A stretch of DNA of 64,000 nt, taken from Ulota crispa. Taxonomy: Eukaryota > Streptophyta > Bryopsida > Orthotrichales > Orthotrichaceae. The position numbers and the translations under genes were made by a program. Below the pieces are notes generated by a model. That model was not told the DNA's origin and searched no databases. It saw only the letters and a program-made list of their open reading frames with translations. The DNA is taken from positions 23,168,358 through 23,232,357 of the forward strand of contig OY987244.1 in assembly GCA_963920765.1 (NCBI GenBank). Direction: 5' to 3'. Of the stretch, positions 58,534 through 64,000 are shown in pieces (position 1 is the first letter of the stretch; the number at the start of each line of letters is the position of its first letter).

Positions 58534-59741
58534 TTAACCCCTAAATGCAAGACGCACTAAATTTGGATGTTCAAAAAACTTTGAGACCTTGCTAATTTCT
58601 TTGGGGTCACTCTCCGATTTTTAGTAAACTACGTGAGACTAAAAAGAGGGTCAATTTTATTCATTGGAGATAAATTTTATATCTTTTTTAGATTTAACAA
58701 AGCATGTAGGATGAGTGTAGGGTTTAGAGTTCATGAGCAATGTGGATGAAAAATTGTTTTTCTGTCTAGGTTTTGGGTTGTAATGCTTTAGGGTTTAGCA
58801 ACAAGCTGAAGGATAATCGAAGAAGGGTCGGGTGTGTTGGCAAAGGCTAGCATTGTTGTAGAATCTTGAGAGTAGGGTTTGTACTCGTGAGCACATTGGA
58901 TTCTTTACACGCTGGCTTCTTTACATGCTGTTATGCTAAGCTTACCGTTGCTCTAGTTGGCACTGAGGATTTTCATATTTGAGATTGCTTTCTTGCTGTT
59001 TGCAATTTTTCTCTCCCCGGATTATCTGAGTGCGCTGAAAGTGGCGGCAAGGATGCTGTATAATTGAAGCTTCTCATCCTCCTTACAATTTTTTTGTCAC
59101 AACGCTATACTTGCAAGTGTGGGAGTGTGAGCTTTGTGGAATTTGCATTCAAGGTTGGATTTCTTATCTTCTTCTGCCAACGATGGTGGTGGACGTCGGC
59201 ATTACCGCTCATTTCTTTTTGCAGTTCTTGACAGTAAGAGCTAGAATTCACGCTCAAACTTACTTGCTGTTCTCTGCCCAATTTTCTTCCTTTCCTCTTT
59301 TCTTCTCCATTTTAGGGTTAAGTGCTTCAAAGCTCATCATTTGCCGTTTCTTGAGTATGCATGTGATTGAGGGTAATTTGAATTTTTAGGAATGAGTTAG
59401 GATTTAGGAAGGGTGCTTTGTAAATATAGTTTTAGGCACTTGCTATGTGTTAAATTCTTATGATGTTTTCTTGCAGGCCAAAGTCTTTTCTAAACCCATT
59501 GTATACACATAATTTTTTCTTATGATACTTTTGTATTTGTAAAAAAAATAGTATCTAAAAAATTAGGTCATATACCATTTAGAAATAAGCATAGGGTACC
59601 CTAAAATACACTAAAGTAGCTTTTTATCTAAAGAAAGGGAGGAAAAAATTACCTTAAATCATCTAAATACCCCCCATTTAATTACCCCATTATTGTAGGT
59701 GGTATCCAATCGTAAAGGGGTATGACCCCCCCGAGGCTAAA
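58534..59741. other. Possible TTAA-class relic and a less repetitive stretch
   Basis: TTAACCCCTAAATGCAAGAC at 58534 repeats the left end of 59742. Its right end is uncertain (TTTAGGGTTAA near 59311 is one option). 58740-59400 is mixed-composition DNA with several ATG frames but no recognisable protein; it could be transcribed, but I cannot support a gene. Confidence 0.35.
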
Positions 59742-60624
59742 TTAACTCCTAAATGCATGATGCACTAAATTTGGATGTTCAAAAAACTTTGAGACCTTGT
59801 TAAAGGCAGAGATTTAATTTTTGTAATTTTTTTGTTGGAGAAGTTGCAAGCTAAAGTTAGCTTCATCATTCAATTTTAATGTCCTCCACACTACATTCCA
59901 ATTTTTTTGGTGGAAGCTAAATTGTAGGCATACCTATTGCGCACCAAAAAATGAACTGTATAGTGTCACTAAAGAGCCAATGACAAGCTCCCACATTGGA
60001 AAGACAAATAACAAGTTGAGAATAAAATGAAAATTTCCCTTGGGCACTCCCTTGGGCAAAAAGGGCCCTTCTATGAAAATTCATCACTTAGGAAAATCCA
60101 AATGTGTTTTTGGGCTATTTTTACTTGGGATGTCTTTGTAATACAAATTAGAATGTATTTGCTTTTGAATTCTCTTTCATTCATAATGATTTTTGGTTAA
60201 TAATTGGAGCTCAAAGTTTTTGTTTGTATTAGGTGGTAGCTTTTTGACATCATTGCAAGGGCTCATTTATGAAATTGTAGGGATTTGGAAGGGGGTCATT
60301 AGTCTTGAAGTAACAATCAAAAATACTAAATCATCATAAGTGGTTGTTTCCCAATTTTACACACAAAATTTTCCATTTCTATATTAGAAGTTATGAGCAG
60401 CTCCAAAAAAATCATACCATTTTATACTCATCCACATTCAATTACAAATGTCTTGACATTTATGTGGCTTTATTAAACTTCTTTTTGGTTGCACCGTCTA
60501 GAAGCCTTGAAGTTCAAGATCATACGGTTACACCAATGTTTAATAATGATCTTATAACTATAATTAAAAAACTACCAAAATACCTTCCTGAATAGAGAAA
60601 ATAGTCCTCAGGCCTTTAGGGGCT
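59742..60624. mobile_element. TTAA-class element, CTCCTAAATGCATGA terminus
   Basis: TTAACTCCTAAATGCATGAT at the left; the right end GGCCTTTAGGGGCTGA is the diverged inverse. The first 50 bp repeat those at 58534. About 0.88 kb, non-coding. Confidence 0.5.
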
Positions 60625-60720
60625 GATGTCAACACCTAAACGACAAGTGTACGTTTAACCATTAAAATAAAGCAAAAAACTTTGGAATCCCTCCTTTGGC
60701 CCTAGCTCCCTACTAATTAC

Positions 60721-62242
60721 TTAGGACTTCTTTACACTAGTGACCAAGGCCAATGACCAAAGCAATATCTCTAAGGGCCTCATTCCATTAATGCCCGGAT
60801 CTCCAAGTCCTGGAGGGGGGCCTGGACAGTGGGCCTAGGTGAAAAAATCAACCTACTGGTTTCCATTGGGAGCCGGAGGTCCAGGTCCTGGAGGGTCCGG
60901 AGCTATCTAGCACTTGCTTCATGCTTGTCTTATTCAAAAAGTAAGAGATTGTAATTGGGTTAAATTGAAAAAGCAAAATATTGCAGTTGAACTAAAGTGA
61001 AATTAGAAAGTCTAGGCCCCCTCCAGGTCCTCCAGGTCTGCAAAGCCGATTTGCAAGGACTGGAGGCCTGGAGGTCCGATCGGCCATCTAGGTTGAATTT
61101 TGGTTCAATGGAATGCATTGAGGCCTCCGAAACCTGTACCTCCAAGTCCTTAATGGAATGAGGCCCTAATGTGATTGGAGGAGGAAAGCTGGAGGGTCTA
61201 AGTCCGCTTTACACTAGCTAAAAAAAAGGAAAATGACCAAGGGTAGAAATGAATGAAATAATGATATGGAATCCTACGTGTCCAAAAATGGATAACGTTT
61301 CATGGTCACTTGAGTTTTGCAACGAAACTCTTCAAAGAGGTTCTCTTGTTGCAATTTTTGGATGACCAAGAGCTGAAAAAGCTAAAAACCATTAAAAAAA
61401 CATTTTAAATTAAATTTTTAGCCATTTTTGTTCAATTTTTTTTCTAAACAGTAACTACAATTGTAATAGTTATTTTTGTTTTTGCTCCAATGGAAAGAGC
61501 CATTATCCCTCTTTTACTCATGAGCTGTTTCTTTTTTGAACGGCTACTTGAAGTGTGTATATATCTTTTGAAATTTTGCCTTACACTTTTATTGTTTGAG
61601 TAGATCAATTTTTTTTGTGCAAATTGTATACGTTCAGTAGCTCAATTTTTTCAATGGAGAGGTATAGTCCAAGCAACAATTGTTCTCACTCCAATGATGA
61701 GTATGTGCAAATAGCAAGCTACAAAATTCCCTATTGGAGGATTCCCCGATAGAGGAAAAATGATCAAACATTTGACCATATTTTAACCTAATAAGCTTAG
61801 ACTTGTTAAAAATTTACTAAAAATTTGTAAAAATTTGGATTTCTATAATGTGTTGTACTGACCTAAAATTGGAATTTCATCTTAAAAATTTCCAAATGAT
61901 ATTCATTTTGAGCCTTAAAAAGAACAAGTAAATGCTCAACTTAAATTAGGATGTACCAAAAAAGCAAGCCCTAGGCCTATGCCCCCCCTACCCTCACAAT
62001 ACGTAATTGACCACTTCTACCCAAAGTAGAAACCATAGGTTAACAAAAATTGAAAAATCTGGCTTTTAAAAATATATGTATATAATAATCAACTTTTCAT
62101 GTAATTGGTCCAAGTTCACTTTACACTATTGGAGGTGACTAATAAATGAAGAGATTGGCTCTTGGTCACTAGTCGTAACCAAGGGCGATGACCAGAACCA
62201 AAACATGGACCGGTTCTTGGTCACTAGTGTAAAGAGGCCCTT
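60721..62242. mobile_element. Element with CTTTACACTAGTGACCAAG termini, carrying a nested MITE
   Basis: TTAGGACTTCTTTACACTAG+TGACCAAGG at the left and CTTGGTCACTAGTGTAAAGA+GGCCCTTA at the right; 1.52 kb. The inner element 60772-61168 sits 50 bp from the left end. An additional CTTTACACTA word at 61209 and 62111 suggests partial internal duplication of the termini. Confidence 0.7.
60772..61168. mobile_element. MITE, TAAGGGCCTCATTCCATTAA termini, nested
   Basis: TAAGGGCCTCATTCCATTAA and TTAATGGAATGAGGCCCTAA ends, 397 bp, with further inverted words (CTCCAAGTCCTGGAGG, GGCCTGGAGGTCC). GC-rich for this region. Non-coding. Confidence 0.85.
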
Positions 62243-63142
62243 AGTTTAGAAAAAAAATCATTTTACTCTTAAACATTTAGTAGAAAAGGAAATTGTTTGA
62301 TTTCCATTGGGCCTAAGGAAAAGATGATTAGGATCATCAACCATCTATTTGTGCACGTTCATCCATACAATCAAGCTTCTGTTACCAACTTTCATTCAAA
62401 TGTTGGCACACCTTTTGTTTCCTTGAGAGGGATTTGAATATTTCATCCAAAAAAAATCACAAATTCTTTTTAGTGTTGAGGAAGGAAGTGCAAAAATAAG
62501 GTAAGATTGTAGCAAAAAAATTGCAAAAAAAAATGTTCCCTACATCAAAACTCTTAAAAATAGGCCAACCAAGTGGTTTGGGTGAATTTTTGCCTAATTG
62601 TAATGCCATCTTGAAACTATCTGCCGTTCGATTATTGAAGTCTAGTGGATAAAATCACCATCTCTCTCTCTTCAGAACATTTAGTTTACCAATATCTTGT
62701 ATGAAAGCAAGTAATAGTAGTAGTTGATGATACAAATGAACTTGTATAGAAGGATGATCCTATTTGTTTTATTCTTACTTGCATGCATTCATGATCATTC
62801 CATTTTTATTTCTAAACAAAAACTCATGAATGTTTGAGGAGAAGTGGAGAAAGGTATCCTCAACCTGTTGAAATTGCAAAAAAATTAGTTAAGATTTAAT
62901 TTTAAAACTAAACTAGTTGAATTTTAAAACTATCAAATAAAAGCTAGACCTACTTTTCAATAATAAAAATTATAATATTTTGCAATATAAACATAGAAAA
63001 CATGTACAAAACATCCCTACATGTACATAAAAAATTTGGTTGAAAATGAGAAACACCGGATTTTAGCCAATAAAATTTCTCCTGCAAATACACTGGAACT
63101 TCTAAACTTCAGTTGTGAGAGCTTGCTACACGTAGTGTGTAA
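62243..63142. other. Intergenic DNA with a TTCATCCA repeat at 62340-62540
   Basis: 62340-62540 carries GTTCATCCATACAATCAAGC, TTTCATTCAAATGTTGGCAC, ATTTCATCCAAAA and AAGGTAAGATTGTAGCAAA, the diverged pattern of the dispersed family. No gene. Confidence 0.45.
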
Positions 63143-63460
63143 TAAGGTAGGAACATCCATAAGCGTCACTGTCTCCATAACTGTCACATCTGAAATCTTG
63201 GAAAATCTGTGGAAATGAATAGATGTAATTACAATGATGTACAACATGTGAACATGAAATCTTGAAAGTGGTTATGGGTGCAATGGCAGTTTGCTCTTTA
63301 AAAATTCACAACTTACTCTCATAGTATCCAAATAATACATTCGAAAGTGCAAACTCAATATTTTTCTGTTCCTAATAGGATCTTATAATTTGCTAACTGT
63401 TTATTGATACTCATCATGTTGAAAACCCTTAGTTTGACGCTTATGGGTGCTCCTACCTTA
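63143..63460 (+). mobile_element. MITE, TAAGGTAGGAACATCCATAA subfamily, copy 2
   Basis: TAAGGTAGGAACATCCATAA and TTATGGGTGCTCCTACCTTA ends; 318 bp against 319 bp for 40434-40752, same orientation and closely similar. Confidence 0.85.
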
Positions 63461-64000
63461 CACCAGTGAAAAGTCCTTGCAAACAAGCTCATAAACCCCA
63501 AAAAGCAAACCTCTTTGTTCAAAATCTTCAAAAACACAACAAAACCTCCAAAGTGTGTAGCTATATGTTTGAAAGGTACAAGAGAATGGCACAAAACAAA
63601 TTACATAAAAATAATGCATTTAGGTTGCCTTGACAATTGGGTGAAAAGTTATCTTATCACTCATGGCTTGGTCACTTGGAGACGCATGCAACTCTTTAGA
63701 TACTAGGATTTCACATTGTTTACAACTTGAACAAATCTAATTTATTTTTCCACATCATTGTTGTTTTCAAATCCTTATTGCCGATAAAAACTGTGTACTA
63801 CTACAGTTACTGATGAAAATTATTGTAGTATCAATAAGTAGACTATTAAAATAATAGTCAATAAATTAAAGTGGGACAATCCAAATGCACTATTTAGTGC
63901 AGGTAGCATCAAAAATCATAGAGGATGACGAACAGAGAAAGAGAAGGCTGCCATTTCAAGGAACCTAATTTCTTTGTTCGTGTATTTTTTGTTTTTCTTA
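63461..64000. other. Intergenic DNA to the window edge
   Basis: No supported gene or repeat. Confidence 0.4.

Noticed and set aside
59111-59389. 92-codon frame as a membrane protein gene
   Set aside because: Hydrophobic composition expected from T-rich DNA; no family or splice context recognised.

Overview
The window looks like nuclear DNA of a land plant. Genes are sparse and split by introns with GT/AG borders, intergenic DNA is AT-rich, and short non-autonomous transposon relics are dense. Three plant-type genes can be read, all on the + strand: an mpaB-type (DUF2236) ER oxygenase-like gene (2636-6676), a family 92 glycosyltransferase related to galactan synthases (17751-22355), and a Rab8/RABE GTPase (33157-35821). 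A large-genome non-seed plant such as a bryophyte, lycophyte or fern would fit, but that is inference. No rRNA, tRNA, CRISPR array, operon or bacterial-type gene was seen.

Layout. 1-2635: upstream DNA with two short inverted-repeat elements. 2636-6676: mpaB-like gene, four exons. 6677-17750: intergenic, with a triple-nested element at 8354-10449, a 74-bp tandem array, and the GT92 5' flank. 17751-22355: GT92 gene, three exons, with four elements in its introns. 22252-24750: the end of its last exon is present three times in tandem. 25080-32275: repeats and G- or C-rich minisatellites. 32276-33156: 95-bp tandem array and leader of the Rab gene. 33157-35821: Rab gene. 35822-64000: a long gene desert of mobile-element relics, foldbacks and palindromes.

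Two kinds of terminal inverted repeat recur. One class begins TTAACCC(C/T)(T)AAA and appears to sit on TTAA targets (about 0.22-0.94 kb). The other begins TAAGGTAG (about 0.32-0.43 kb) and has at least five subfamilies. None carries a transposase ORF here.

The three most notable observations are: (1) the Rab gene has seven intact, in-phase exons but lacks the roughly 101-nt exon for switch II and the DTAGQE motif; (2) the 3' end of the GT92 gene is triplicated, with TAAGGTAG fragments at the junctions and a nested element that dates the steps; (3) an inverted pair of elements, one arm broken by a TTAA-class element, preserves the empty site. The genes are housekeeping or metabolic functions (vesicle traffic, cell-wall glycan synthesis, oxygenase-like chemistry), with no sign that they act in one pathway.
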